64,000 nt of DNA from Bin87 sp965220265 (GCA_965220265.1 CBDCPM010000004.1:2852001-2916000), one strand, 5' to 3'; shown: positions 35,368-43,432, counted from the first letter of the stretch. Notes: generated by a model not told the origin, from the sequence alone. Numbers and translations: made by a program.

Positions 35368-35418
35368 AGACCACCGCGGCGGAACTGGCCGATAAGTTGC
35401 ATCGGCCCGGACTGGTGA
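34993..35418 (+). CDS. NTF2/SnoaL-like protein, copy 1 with altered tail
   Basis: A 141-aa cone-fold protein (MAALNARDDAALYDLLHLPH, then HVLIQFTRWDGSHTAIATYR), a fold used for small-molecule binding or catalysis. It is about 93 % identical to the protein at 36898-37293 over residues 1-128. The last 13 residues (RPPRRNWPISCIGP) come from foreign sequence beyond the repeat junction, so this copy has a replaced C-terminus. The leader is shared by both copies. The function is unknown. Confidence 0.75.
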   Translation: MSEPKAPQNAAVTAIGGFMAALNARDDAALYDLLHLPHVRISGDGVAIWHDRSELEATYLRDFYARAGPDWHHTTLDSTEVIHSSERKVHVLIQFTRWDGSHTAIATYRSLWIMTLVEGRWGAQARPPRRNWPISCIGPDW

Positions 35419-35531
35419 TTAGGTTTGACCGGACTGCCGCCAGCGACGTTGTGCGCCGCGCCACGGCATTTGAAAAGTTGGTGAACAACGGCGTAGAGCG
35501 CAGGCGGGCCGGGCGGATTGCCGGGGTCTAA
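35361..35531 (+). pseudogene. possible phage portal protein remnant (C-terminal part)
   Basis: In a frame different from the NTF2-like gene, 35361-35531 encodes GETTAAELADKLHRPG, then VIRFDRTAASDVVRRATAFE and NGVERRRAGRIAGV before TAA. Pattern and ending resemble the C-terminal region of phage portal or related structural proteins; no start codon or upstream part is present. It begins right at the repeat junction. Assignment is tentative; a search would decide. Confidence 0.35.
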
Positions 35532-35714
35532 ATATGGTCGATCCGGCACGGTGTCAGGTCACACGCTCCTAAAAGTCGCGCCTAAAACGTTTGCGGCAAT
35601 TTTGGCAATAACCCAATTCAAAGCCGCCGGATTCGGTCGCAATTCCAATTTGGATTTTGTATTTGTGCTTATTAAAAATCTTGCAGCGCGACCAGCGAAT
35701 AGCGTATCTCGTTC

Positions 35715-35858
35715 CTATCCGAATCCATGGAAGGTGAACTTGGCCAAGAGTACCAATAGGACAGGAACCACGATTCCTAACCACACCCACCTATCGACGT
35801 GGATCGTCGGCAAAACCTCGGACAGTATCTCGCCCACCATTGTTGCGAATTCACCCAT
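35715..35858 (-). CDS. possible 47-aa single-helix membrane protein
   Basis: From ATG 35858 to TAG 35715 a 47-aa frame starts MGEFATMVGEILSEVLPTIH and ends in a hydrophobic helix (about residues 25-41, IVVPVLLVLLAKF). The short amphipathic N-terminus plus one helix is what small phage holin-like or type-I-toxin-like proteins look like. No ribosome site is obvious. In the remaining gap 35532-35714 I see nothing. Confidence 0.4.
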   Translation of the reverse strand: MGEFATMVGEILSEVLPTIHVDRWVWLGIVVPVLLVLLAKFTFHGFG

Positions 35859-35890
35859 GCCATTACTCCATCGAATAAATTTGGTATGCA

Positions 35891-36403
35891 TTGACGCGGC
35901 AGATTCCCCACTGCAACGGTAACCTGTTTCCGCTCGATGTCGTGAACCCCCAGCGTCTCCATTGCGCTCGCTACGCCGACGTAGTCTCTGGGGATGGTGT
36001 AAAGGACGCTCCCGCGCCTGAGCCGAACCCTGATACCGCTCGGGTTCAACGGCGACGTATTGAACGGCAAGCGGCGGGCTTCTGCGGACGATGCGGCGGC
36101 GACGTGAAAGCGGTCAAAAACGGCCTCTGCACAACCCACCTAGAGAAAGAACGCGCACGGGGTAGGCGCAACGCTGACCGCCGACGCAAGCGTGCAGTTG
36201 CCACAGGGCTTTGCCAGAGTTGCTGCAAGAAACGAGCCGATCCCGGCTATGCAGCGTGCTCAGAATGTCGGGGGCGGATGCACCGCTACCAAGAGGGGCG
36301 GAAACTATGCCCGTGCGGTAAGCGGTTCAAACCAAGGAACAACCGGCAGATTTATCACTCCGAAGAATGCCGAGACGAAGCCTATAAAACGTTGTCAGCG
36401 TGA
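35891..36403 (+). CDS. zinc-ribbon repeat protein
   Basis: A protein of up to 170 aa (TTG start at 35891; the true start may be later). The second half has repeated Cys pairs: FCGRCGGDVKAVKNGLCTTH, LCQSCCKKRADPGYAACSEC, then LCPCGKRF and YHSEECRDEA, with basic linkers. The G-x-C-x2-C...C-x2-C pattern is common in small phage and mobile-element proteins that bind nucleic acid. No nuclease motif is present. It lies inside the islet flanked by the duplicated NTF2-like genes, and a perfect inverted repeat follows its stop codon. Confidence 0.6.
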   Translation: MTRQIPHCNGNLFPLDVVNPQRLHCARYADVVSGDGVKDAPAPEPNPDTARVQRRRIERQAAGFCGRCGGDVKAVKNGLCTTHLEKERARGRRNADRRRKRAVATGLCQSCCKKRADPGYAACSECRGRMHRYQEGRKLCPCGKRFKPRNNRQIYHSEECRDEAYKTLSA

Positions 36404-36411
36404 CAACGTAT

Positions 36412-36454
36412 CCGCCACGATAAATCCGTCAAACTGACGGATTTATCGTGGCGG
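36412..36454. repeat. perfect 20-bp inverted repeat
   Basis: Arms 36412-36431 and 36435-36454 are exact complements with a 3-nt AAC centre. It begins 9 nt after the zinc-ribbon stop; a 7-bp dyad (GTTGTCA-GCG-TGACAAC, 36391-36407) overlaps that stop. No T-run follows. Could be a terminator hairpin, a processing site or a recombination site. Confidence 0.8.
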
Positions 36455-36470
36455 AATTGGTACAATAATA

Positions 36471-36490
36471 GCCCGGTCTTTCGACCGGGC
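36471..36490. terminator. 8-bp hairpin upstream of the tRNA-like element
   Basis: GCCCGGTC (36471-36478)/GACCGGGC (36483-36490) around TTTC. The minus strand continues into TATTATT, so it could terminate minus-strand transcripts; on the plus strand it would be in the leader of the tRNA-like RNA. A TACAAT box is at 36461-36466. Confidence 0.45.
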
Positions 36491-36502
36491 CTTGATTGTT
36501 GC

Positions 36503-36597
36503 GGGGAGTAACGCCCGTGTGGACGGGCCGGGTACTGATACTACCAGGGGCGGTGGGTAATGCCACCGTTGCGGTTCGACTCCGCTGCTCCCCGCCA
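36503..36597 (+). tRNA. tRNA-like element with 8/4 (allo-tRNA) architecture, anticodon GAU
   Basis: The 95 nt fold by eye as follows: 8-bp acceptor GGGGAGTA (36503-36510)/TGCTCCCC (36586-36593); 6-bp D stem GCCCGT/ACGGGC with loop GTGG (36513-36528); anticodon arm 36530-36546 with four paired positions, an outer G-A mismatch and loop CTGATAC; 6-bp variable arm CGGTGG/CCACCG (36551-36568); 4-bp T stem GCGG/CCGC with loop TTCGACT (36571-36585); discriminator G and encoded CCA (36594-36597). An 8/4 stack, 6-bp D stem and long variable arm match the published allo-tRNAs, not a canonical 7/5 tRNA-Ile. G73 plus long arm suggests seryl-tRNA synthetase recognition. Expression unknown. Confidence 0.7.
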
Positions 36598-36758
36598 TCG
36601 TCTGGCCTAGGTTGCCTCCTTTTCAGGTCTCTCCTTGCGGGTCTCTCCCTTAAAAGTTTCTTCCTAGTAACCAACCGCAAGCCTGACGCTTGAATTATAG
36701 ACCCCTATTTGCCTATTGGGCAAATAAGCCACCGACCCCGTTTTTTTACACAAACAAT

Positions 36759-36778
36759 CCCGCCAGTGCGGGGTTTTT
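36759..36778 (+). terminator. rho-independent terminator after the tRNA-like element
   Basis: CCCGC-CAGT-GCGGG followed by GTTTTT. It lies between the tRNA-like element and the second NTF2-like gene. The 160 nt between (36598-36758) hold only an ATTTGCC/GGGCAAAT dyad near 36710. Confidence 0.7.
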
Positions 36779-36806
36779 GGTTGGGAATGCCGTTGACGGG
36801 TTATTT

Positions 36807-37267
36807 TGGTACAACATTCGTTACGGGCGAACAATCGGCTGCGGCGTTTGCCACACCCCACCTCGCACAACTTTTAAAGAAACCAGGAGATACCGGAATG
36901 AGCGAACCCAATGCGCCACCGAACGCGGCGGTCATAGCTATCGAGGAGTTCATGGCGGCGCTCAACGCCCGGGATGACGCCGCGCTCTACGATCTGCTAC
37001 ACCTGCCCCACGTGCGCATCTCCGGCGAAGGAGTGGCCATTTGGCACGACCGAAGCGAACTGGAGGCAACCTATTTGCGCGACTTCTACGCCCGGGCGGG
37101 GCCAGACTGGCGCCACACCACGCTGGATTCCACCGAGGTGATCCACAGTTCCGAGCGCAAGGTCCACGTGCTGATCCAGTTCACCCGGTGGGATGAAGCC
37201 CATACCGCCATCGCCACATACCGCTCGTTGTGGATCATGACGCTGGTTGACGGCCGTTGGGGCGCGC
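36807..37267 (+). repeat. direct repeat, copy 2
   Basis: Near-identical to 34901-35367 (see there). The copy ends inside the last codons of the NTF2-like gene, with unrelated sequence after it in the two copies. Confidence 0.85.
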
Positions 37268-37293
37268 AGGCACGGTCGAGTTTTGCGCCGTGA
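36898..37293 (+). CDS. NTF2/SnoaL-like protein, copy 2
   Basis: A 131-aa cone-fold protein nearly identical to the one at 34993-35418 up to its last few residues. ATG 36898 is the common start, preceded by CAGGAG in both copies. The C-terminus here (ARSSFAP) is likely the native one because the gene leads directly into the conserved neighbourhood (CMD protein, amidohydrolase). These families bind small hydrophobic substrates; the role is unknown. Confidence 0.75.
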   Translation: MSEPNAPPNAAVIAIEEFMAALNARDDAALYDLLHLPHVRISGEGVAIWHDRSELEATYLRDFYARAGPDWRHTTLDSTEVIHSSERKVHVLIQFTRWDEAHTAIATYRSLWIMTLVDGRWGAQARSSFAP

Positions 37294-37356
37294 CGGAGCC
37301 ACGAACGGTGTTAGACTGTGGCCCGACAACCAAGATACGAACGCGCGGAGGACACC

Positions 37357-37914
37357 ATGGCCCGAACCACCACCGTAACCCGAGAATCAGTTCCCGAAAA
37401 CGAACGCGCCGCCTTCGATGCGTTCGTCGCGGACCGCGGCGAAGTCCCCACCACCGGGCCGGGGTCGGTGATCCTCAACGCACCGGAAGTAGCGCAGCGC
37501 GCCCTCGGGTTGGCGCTGTACCTGCGGACTGACACCTCGCTGTCGCCCCGCATCCGGGAGTTGGCGATGCTGGTAGCGGCCCGGGAGAACGACTGCCAAT
37601 TCATCTGGAACGCCCACGCGCCGCCGGCTCGTCGCGCCGGACTGCGCGATGCAATCGTCGACGCCCTGAGGGACCGGCAGGATCTGCCTGATCCGACAGC
37701 CGACGAGGCGGCGGTGGTCGACTATGGCCAGCAGTTCTTCCGCACGCGAAAGGTCAGCCAGGAATCCTTCGACGCGGTGGTGCAGCATTTCGGCACGAAC
37801 GGAGCCACCGAGTTGACCACGCTGATGGGCTGTTACTCCATGCTGGCGTTCAACGTCAACGCCTTCGGTGTGGAGCTTCCGGACAACATCACCGAAAAGC
37901 CGCTCCCCGTATAG
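37357..37914 (+). CDS. carboxymuconolactone decarboxylase (CMD/AhpD-like) family protein
   Basis: A 185-aa all-helical protein. ATG 37357 follows CGGAGG. The CMD block reads SPRIRELAMLVAARENDCQFIWNAHAPPARRAG: the canonical CxxC is reduced to a single Cys (NDCQFIWNAH), so an AhpD-type disulfide peroxidase is unlikely and a decarboxylase or lyase role on a lactone is more plausible. It is 13 nt upstream of an amidohydrolase, which supports a joint catabolic function. Confidence 0.85.
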   Translation: MARTTTVTRESVPENERAAFDAFVADRGEVPTTGPGSVILNAPEVAQRALGLALYLRTDTSLSPRIRELAMLVAARENDCQFIWNAHAPPARRAGLRDAIVDALRDRQDLPDPTADEAAVVDYGQQFFRTRKVSQESFDAVVQHFGTNGATELTTLMGCYSMLAFNVNAFGVELPDNITEKPLPV

Positions 37915-37927
37915 AGAAGAACCCAAC

Positions 37928-38929
37928 ATGTCCACCCAACGCGAGGCCTGGCTCGGCCAGAACGCGGAAGAGGCCATCGATCCCGATCTGCCCATCTGCG
38001 ACCCGCACCATCACTTCTGGGACCGGGAGGGAGACCGCTACCTGCTGGATCAACTGACGCAGGACCTGGGCAGCGGCCACAACATCGCCCAGACGGTATT
38101 CATCGAATGCCACTCTATGTACCGGGCGCAGGGACCGGAGGAGATGCGGGCAGTTGGCGAAACCGAGTTCGTGCAGGGGATCGCCGCACAGAGCGCCAGC
38201 GGGCAGTACGGATCCACGGCAGTGGCCACGGGCATAGTTTCCAACGCCAACCTGATGCTGGGCGACGCGGTCGCCCCAGTGCTGGAAGCCCATGTGGCCG
38301 CGAGCAACAACCGATTCCGCGGCATTCGCTTCTCCTGCGCGTGGGATGCCAGCCCGGAAGTCACGGGCGGACGTTCCAGCGCGCCGAGCATGCTGGCGGA
38401 CGCGAGTTTCCGCGCCGGGTTCGATCGCCTCCAGCGGATGGGCCTGAGCTTTGATACGTTGGTTTACCACACCCAACTGGCGGAGCTGGCCGACCTGGCC
38501 GGGGCCTTCCCGGACGCGACCATTATCCTGAACCACATCGGGCGCCCGTTGGGCGTCGGCCCGTATGCGGGGCGGCGGGACGAGGTGTTTGCCGACTGGC
38601 AAAAGGGCATCGCGGCGGTCGCCAGTCACCAGAACGTGGTGGTCAAGCTGGGTGGGTTCGGCAACGTGATCAGCGGCTACGACTGGCACCAGCGCGATGT
38701 GCCGCCGAATTCTGAAGAGCTGGCCGAGACCATCCGACCGTGGCTCGATTACTGCATCGAGCAATTTGGCCCGGAACGGTGCATGTTCGAGAGCAACTTC
38801 CCGGTGGACAAGGCGTCATACGCCTACACCACGGCTTGGAACGCCTTCAAACGGGTGACCGCGGCCTATTCAAGCGCGGAAAAGGCCGCGATGTTCCAGG
38901 GAACGGCGGTACGAGCTTACCGGCTTTAG
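37928..38929 (+). CDS. TIM-barrel amidohydrolase (2-pyrone-4,6-dicarboxylate lactonase-like)
   Basis: A 333-aa Amidohydro_2 protein. N-terminal PICDPHHHFWD carries the metal-binding HxH, VFIECHSMYR and NHIGRPLG the next barrel strands, and MFESNFPVDKASYAY the final Asp-containing strand. Such enzymes hydrolyse lactones or decarboxylate aromatic acids. ATG 37928 is chosen; the frame is open further up inside the CMD gene. With the CMD gene 13 nt upstream it forms a likely two-gene aromatic/lactone degradation unit. Confidence 0.87.
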   Translation: MSTQREAWLGQNAEEAIDPDLPICDPHHHFWDREGDRYLLDQLTQDLGSGHNIAQTVFIECHSMYRAQGPEEMRAVGETEFVQGIAAQSASGQYGSTAVATGIVSNANLMLGDAVAPVLEAHVAASNNRFRGIRFSCAWDASPEVTGGRSSAPSMLADASFRAGFDRLQRMGLSFDTLVYHTQLAELADLAGAFPDATIILNHIGRPLGVGPYAGRRDEVFADWQKGIAAVASHQNVVVKLGGFGNVISGYDWHQRDVPPNSEELAETIRPWLDYCIEQFGPERCMFESNFPVDKASYAYTTAWNAFKRVTAAYSSAEKAAMFQGTAVRAYRL

Positions 38930-39934
38930 AGTCGAGGATTGCCCTGGGCGCGAATCTCCTGCTCGGCTGCGAACAGGATTACCCGGTCGTGTCACTACCG
39001 AGCGCCATTCCGACGCGAAATTCGTCCGTGTCGCTGGAAGTGGTCCGGTTACCGAGGCCGAGTTGGTCGAGCAGCACGAACCCAGTATGTTGGTCGTGGC
39101 GACCACGCCCGTCAGTCTGTTCTGGTAGGACTCTATCGGTGACGCTGTAACCAGGCGCCGATCAAGCACCGGTGTATGAGTCGCCGGCGCCCCGAGGGTG
39201 GCGAGTTGCCCGCGGGAGACAACCAGAGCGAAGGTCGGGCTGTCCCACGTGGTTCGTGTCGCAGAATTTTCACGGGACACTCACAAAAATCGGGCGGATT
39301 TTTACATCAAATTCACACCGGCCCGCTACAGTGGATCACCCATAACTCAATTTTCAAAAATAAGCCAAGCATCAGGTAGTCGCGAAGCAGTCGACGGGCG
39401 AAGCGCCGCAGACCGCGCTTCGCGAATTCTACCGATACGCGAGGACAACCGTCGTGACGATCATAAAGGCACTGACGCAACCCGCCCGCCTGAGTTTCGC
39501 GATTTCACTGGTATCCGTAGTCGCTCTCGTCCTGCTATTGGTCACGCACGGAACGGCCCAGCGGTCGGAGGCCGCAGCGTCAGGCAGCGCCGACAGAGTC
39601 GAAAGCCGTAGCGTCACTGGAAGGATATGGTGAAGGCGGACGTCTACGACGGCGCCGTCTGAGGACGGCGACCTGATCCAATACGCTACGAAAGCGGGGG
39701 CGGTGGGCAAAAGAACCGCTCCAACCACCGAGGATGAACACCCAAAGGTCGGAGCAGATGGGTATTCCGTACCCGGTACGTATTCCCGGGCAGCCCTCGC
39801 GCGGAGGCAGACAAAGGGGGTGATACCCAGGACGGTGGCGGGCCCGTCGTCCCCGAAGGTTGGATCCGGGGCCCGGGCAATCCGGCTGGTATAATCGGCC
39901 AGTCATTCGCCAAGCCACCGGAGGCCACTGTCCC
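38930..39934. other. 1-kb gap with no intact recognised gene
   Basis: Apart from short frames, I find no recognised gene. A GTG-started 59-aa frame at 39454-39633 (MTIIKALTQPARLSFAISLV...) has a signal-peptide-like N-terminus and could be a small secreted protein or gene remnant; its continuation is frame-disrupted. Around 38975-39150 a plus-strand frame gives EHEPSMLVVATT-like text that might be a decayed universal-stress-protein tail. The stretch 39240-39380 is AT-richer. A degraded locus is the best summary. Confidence 0.35.
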
Positions 39935-41068
39935 GTGAAGAGCTACTACTTCTCCGAGTTTCCCTACCACGAGTACCCCGACGAAGAGGGTGACAAATAT
40001 CCCTCGCTGCGCCTGACCTTTCCCAACACCTGGTTCAACCCCAGCACGGCCAACGGCCTCTTCAAGCGCTACTTCGACGAGTGCGTGTACGCCGACGAGC
40101 TGGGTTTCGACGGCATCATGCTCAACGAGCACCACAACACGCCGTCGTGCATGAACGCGGCCACCAACCTTTCGGCGGCGGTGCTGGCCCGCATCACCCA
40201 TCAGGCCAAGATCCTGTTGCTGGGCAACATCCTGCCGATTCACGACAACCCGATACGGCTGGCGGAAGAGCTGGCGATGATCGACGTCATTTCCGGCGGA
40301 CGGCTGATCTCGGGTTTCGTCCGCGGCACCGGCGTCGAGACGGTGTCCACCAACAACAACCCCGTGGCCAACCGGGAACGCTTCGAAGAGTGCCATGACC
40401 TGGTCATCAAGACGTGGACGACGCCTGGCCCGTTCCGCTGGGAGGGCAAGCACTACAACTTCCGGGTGGTCAATCCGTGGATGGTCCCCATCCAGAAGCC
40501 GCATCCGCCCATCTGGGTGCCGGGCACATCGTCTCCTGAAACCGCCGAATGGTCGGGCCGTCATGGTTACACCTACGTGGCATTCCTCACCGATCTGGAC
40601 GTTACCGAGGAGCTGTTCGGCATGTACACCCAGGCGGCCAACGCGGCCGGCCGCGAGGCCGTGCCGGACAATTTCGGCTACCTGCTGTGCTGCTACGTCG
40701 GCGACACGCAGGAGGAGGCCGACGAGCAGGCCAAGCACTTCATCTGGCGCATGGGTCCCACCCTGCGTGGGCCGCGCGAGTACATGGCCCCGGTGGGCTA
40801 CCGCTCCGCCGCAGGGTCGGCCATTGCCGCGCGCCGCACTGGCCTCAAACCGCTCAACTTGCAGACATTCGAGGAACTGAAAGAGAACAACCACATTGTC
40901 TGCGGCACCCCCGACACGGTGCTCGAAAAGTTAGAGTACCTGCACCAGCGGTTGGGCATGGAGCACCTGGTGTTCTACGGGCAGGAATCCCGCATGGGCC
41001 ACGAAGCAACCATGAAGAGCATCGGCCTGTTCGGCAAGGAAGTCCTTCCTGTGATCCAGAAGTGGTAG
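39935..41068 (+). CDS. LLM-class flavin-dependent monooxygenase
   Basis: A 377-aa luciferase-like monooxygenase starting at GTG 39935, with GGAGG 10 nt upstream. Shares with the protein at 518 the DELGFDGIMLNEHHNTPSC block, LLGNILPIHDNPIRLAEEL, ISGGRLISGFVRGTGVET and VIKTWTTPGPFRWEGKHYNF; the two are paralogues of one subfamily. The C-terminus (LEYLHQRLGMEHLVFYGQES) is standard. Stands alone; a palindrome that may act as a bidirectional terminator follows at 41139. Confidence 0.9.
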   Translation: MKSYYFSEFPYHEYPDEEGDKYPSLRLTFPNTWFNPSTANGLFKRYFDECVYADELGFDGIMLNEHHNTPSCMNAATNLSAAVLARITHQAKILLLGNILPIHDNPIRLAEELAMIDVISGGRLISGFVRGTGVETVSTNNNPVANRERFEECHDLVIKTWTTPGPFRWEGKHYNFRVVNPWMVPIQKPHPPIWVPGTSSPETAEWSGRHGYTYVAFLTDLDVTEELFGMYTQAANAAGREAVPDNFGYLLCCYVGDTQEEADEQAKHFIWRMGPTLRGPREYMAPVGYRSAAGSAIAARRTGLKPLNLQTFEELKENNHIVCGTPDTVLEKLEYLHQRLGMEHLVFYGQESRMGHEATMKSIGLFGKEVLPVIQKW

Positions 41069-41138
41069 ACAACTGGCCGGGGCCGGTGGTCGGCACGTGC
41101 CGAGCCCAGCCGTTGCTGCGCATGCGCTTAACTTGATC

Positions 41139-41162
41139 GGGGCGGGCAAATTTGCCCGCCCC
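41139..41162. repeat. 24-bp perfect palindrome between convergent genes
   Basis: GGGGCGGGCAAA and its exact complement abut between the monooxygenase (plus) and the stress protein gene (minus). Likely a bidirectional terminator and/or REP unit, like 4575-4600. Confidence 0.7.
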
Positions 41163-41204
41163 ATCGCGATTGGCGCCAGCCCGAGGCTCGCGGCGGTGCG
41201 GAGG

Positions 41205-42215
41205 TTACACCGCAACCATCTCGCGATCCTCGTGGTGCTCGCGGCCGGCGAAGGCTCCGCCATCAGTGTGCAGAGGCGCCCGCACCAGCAGGGTCGGAGT
41301 CGGCGAATGCCGCACCACGTGGTCACCCACGCTGCCGAACAAAGCCCGTCCCACGGAGCGACGGCCCCTGGTCGCCATCACGACCAGCCCGTTGTCCAAC
41401 TTGCTGGCCAGATTGACGATGGCGTCCTGGGGATTTTCCCGCGAGTTCACCACATCGATGTCGAACAGGGGGAACCGCGCGCGCAACGCGTCCGCCTTTT
41501 GCCACAGGTACTCTTCCGAGGCATGGGCCAGATCTTTGGCCATCTCTTCCGGCTCGTGGAAACCGAACCCCGTCCCACCGAAGTGTCCCCAGTCGGAATG
41601 GGATCGGAAATAGTCCGCGCCCGGCGTGGAACGGAACAGGGTGATCCGCGTCCCGAAAGTAGTGGCCAGTTCGCCAGCGTAGTCCAGGGCGTGCTCGGCA
41701 AAGCTGGACCCGTCCAGCGGGACGATGATGTTCTCGAAAAACTGCGGCACCACCGGGCAGTCGGTCTTGTTGCAGCGCACGATCAGCGTTGGGTTCTTGA
41801 CCGCGTTCACCACCTTGGCCGTCACGCTGCCGGTCAACATGCGGGAGAACCCGCCGCGGCCATGAGTTGACATGACAATCAGCGCGCTCGGGTCGTGATT
41901 GGCCTTGTCGATTATTGCCTCGTGGGCTGGGACCTCGTGGGCTTCGACGAAAATCGGGGTCTCGACGCCCCAATTCTCCATGCGTCGCTTGATGCACGTC
42001 AGATCGGCCACGGTGCGGTCGTGCTCGCCGGCAGCCATCGCGGAGCTGAAACGTCCGTGGTCGGCGTCGGCATACCAGTCCGGGAGGGACCCGAACGATC
42101 GCACCAGCGTTATGGGCGCATGCGTCGCATTGGCCATCAACCGGGCCGCCGGGAGCGCCTGGGCCGACAATTTCGACCCGTCCAGGGGAACGATTATGTT
42201 GTTGCACAGTGTCAT
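41205..42215 (-). CDS. universal stress protein, tandem UspA domains
   Basis: A 336-aa protein made of two Usp domains. Both start with a strand of the IIVPLDGSKLSAQAL / IIVPLDGSSFAEHAL type. Domain 1 carries MSTHGRGGFSRMLTGSVTAKVV, matching the G-x2-G-x9-G-(S/T) ATP-binding motif; domain 2 has MATRGRRSVGRALFGSVGDHVV, also matching. ATG 42215 has AGGAGG upstream. Tandem UspA proteins are typical of stress and dormancy responses. The next gene on the same strand (42500-43432) is a second tandem-domain Usp. Confidence 0.9.
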   Translation of the reverse strand: MTLCNNIIVPLDGSKLSAQALPAARLMANATHAPITLVRSFGSLPDWYADADHGRFSSAMAAGEHDRTVADLTCIKRRMENWGVETPIFVEAHEVPAHEAIIDKANHDPSALIVMSTHGRGGFSRMLTGSVTAKVVNAVKNPTLIVRCNKTDCPVVPQFFENIIVPLDGSSFAEHALDYAGELATTFGTRITLFRSTPGADYFRSHSDWGHFGGTGFGFHEPEEMAKDLAHASEEYLWQKADALRARFPLFDIDVVNSRENPQDAIVNLASKLDNGLVVMATRGRRSVGRALFGSVGDHVVRHSPTPTLLVRAPLHTDGGAFAGREHHEDREMVAV

Positions 42216-42446
42216 GGTGTTACCTCCTGCTTCGCTACGTAGCCGTAGCATTTGATCCGTTATTTGTGAAACGCTGCACATTCAGAAAAAGGATAATCAA
42301 TATCGTTGTTACAGATATGATACCACCGCCACCGGACTTGCGCAATAGGTCGCTACCCCTTGGGGGAACGAAGTTCCCAGACTGAGCTGGCGTCACAGCA
42401 GCGCCGCAGGTCGGCCGGCCTGGGTACTGCTCGCGGCGCAGGCATC

Positions 42447-42477
42447 AAAAAAGGAGGCACGGCCTAGCCATGCCTCC
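42447..42477 (-). terminator. rho-independent terminator of the second universal stress gene
   Basis: On the minus strand GGAGGCATGGC-TAG-GCCGTGCCTCC (42453-42477, one G-U wobble) is followed by TTTTTT (42447-42452). It lies 23 nt after the stop codon of the 42500-43432 gene. Confidence 0.85.
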
Positions 42478-42499
42478 AGCAGGTTGGGCTGTGTCGGAA

Positions 42500-43432
42500 C
42501 TACCGGATTACCAGCACCGGCGTGTTGGAATGTCGGATGACCCGATCGGTGACGCTGCCCAGCACCATGCGGCCCACGCCGCTGCGGCCGTGGGTGGTCA
42601 TTACCACCAGGGACGGCTGCGCAGCGGCCCGGTCGATGATGCTCTGGGCAATGTTGTCGTCCACCACGTGGTCCGTGTCAACGCCATGGGCGTGGTCGAT
42701 GGCCATGCGGTTGGTCACGTCTTCCAGGTAGGTGGCCACGCCGGCAGCGTCGTCTTCGGCCATTTCTTCCGGCGAACCCGGATCGAAGTCGGGAATGGCG
42801 CCCATCTCCGGCGTCACCACCGTGAGCTGGCGGCGATAGTAGTCGGTGGTCGGCGTCACCTGCATCGCGGTGATCCGGGCCGACAGCGCCGCCGCAACGC
42901 TGACCGCGTGGGATATGGCCAGCTCGGACAGAGGCGAACCGTCCAGCGGCACCACGACGTTCTTCAGCGACGTTCCGGGCGATGCGGGGCCGGTCACAGT
43001 GGCCCTTACGATGAGCATGGGATTTGGGATCATGTGCAGTACCTTGTCGGTGATGCTGCCCATGACCCAGCGGGAGATGCCGCCGCGTCCGTGGGTACAC
43101 ATCACCACCAGCGCGCCCGGATCGGTGCCGGCCTGGGCAACGATGACGTCCGCGGCCTGTCCGCGTTGGGTCGCGATGTTGACGGCGAACCCCGCGGCTT
43201 CCAGTCGCTGCCGCGCGGGCGCCATCGAGGCTTCCGCCCGCTCCCTTGCGCCCTGCTGCAGTTGGTCAGCCACCCGGCCCGAGCGCGAACCCAAAACGTT
43301 GGACGGCAGGGCATCGTACGCCTGCACCAACTCCACCGGCACTGACAGCGTTCCAGCCACCAACTCCGCGTAGGGCAGCGCCTGTTCCGCCAAGTCCGAT
43401 CCGTCCAGCGGAACGATTACTTTCGAGTACAT
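42500..43432 (-). CDS. universal stress protein, tandem UspA domains
   Basis: A 310-aa protein with two Usp domains (MYSKVIVPLDGSDLAEQALP and NVVVPLDGSPLSELAISHAV starts). ATP motifs CTHGRGGISRWVMGSITDKVL and TTHGRSGVGRMVLGSVTDRVI are intact. Start ATG 43432 is taken because it begins the first Usp strand; the frame continues upstream without support. A T-run terminator closes the gene. Paralogue of the preceding Usp gene; probably co-regulated but not in one transcript. Confidence 0.9.
   Translation of the reverse strand: MYSKVIVPLDGSDLAEQALPYAELVAGTLSVPVELVQAYDALPSNVLGSRSGRVADQLQQGARERAEASMAPARQRLEAAGFAVNIATQRGQAADVIVAQAGTDPGALVVMCTHGRGGISRWVMGSITDKVLHMIPNPMLIVRATVTGPASPGTSLKNVVVPLDGSPLSELAISHAVSVAAALSARITAMQVTPTTDYYRRQLTVVTPEMGAIPDFDPGSPEEMAEDDAAGVATYLEDVTNRMAIDHAHGVDTDHVVDDNIAQSIIDRAAAQPSLVVMTTHGRSGVGRMVLGSVTDRVIRHSNTPVLVIR

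Noticed and set aside
36503..36597. Reading the tRNA-like element as tRNA-Sec for the UGA-containing rhodanese
   Set aside because: The anticodon loop is CTGATAC (GAU), not UCA, and the T stem is 4 bp; no UCA can be placed in the loop. It may be related in architecture but cannot decode UGA.
38975..39150. Decayed universal stress protein tail
   Set aside because: Only a dozen residues resemble the family and the frame breaks; not enough to call, noted in the gap entry.
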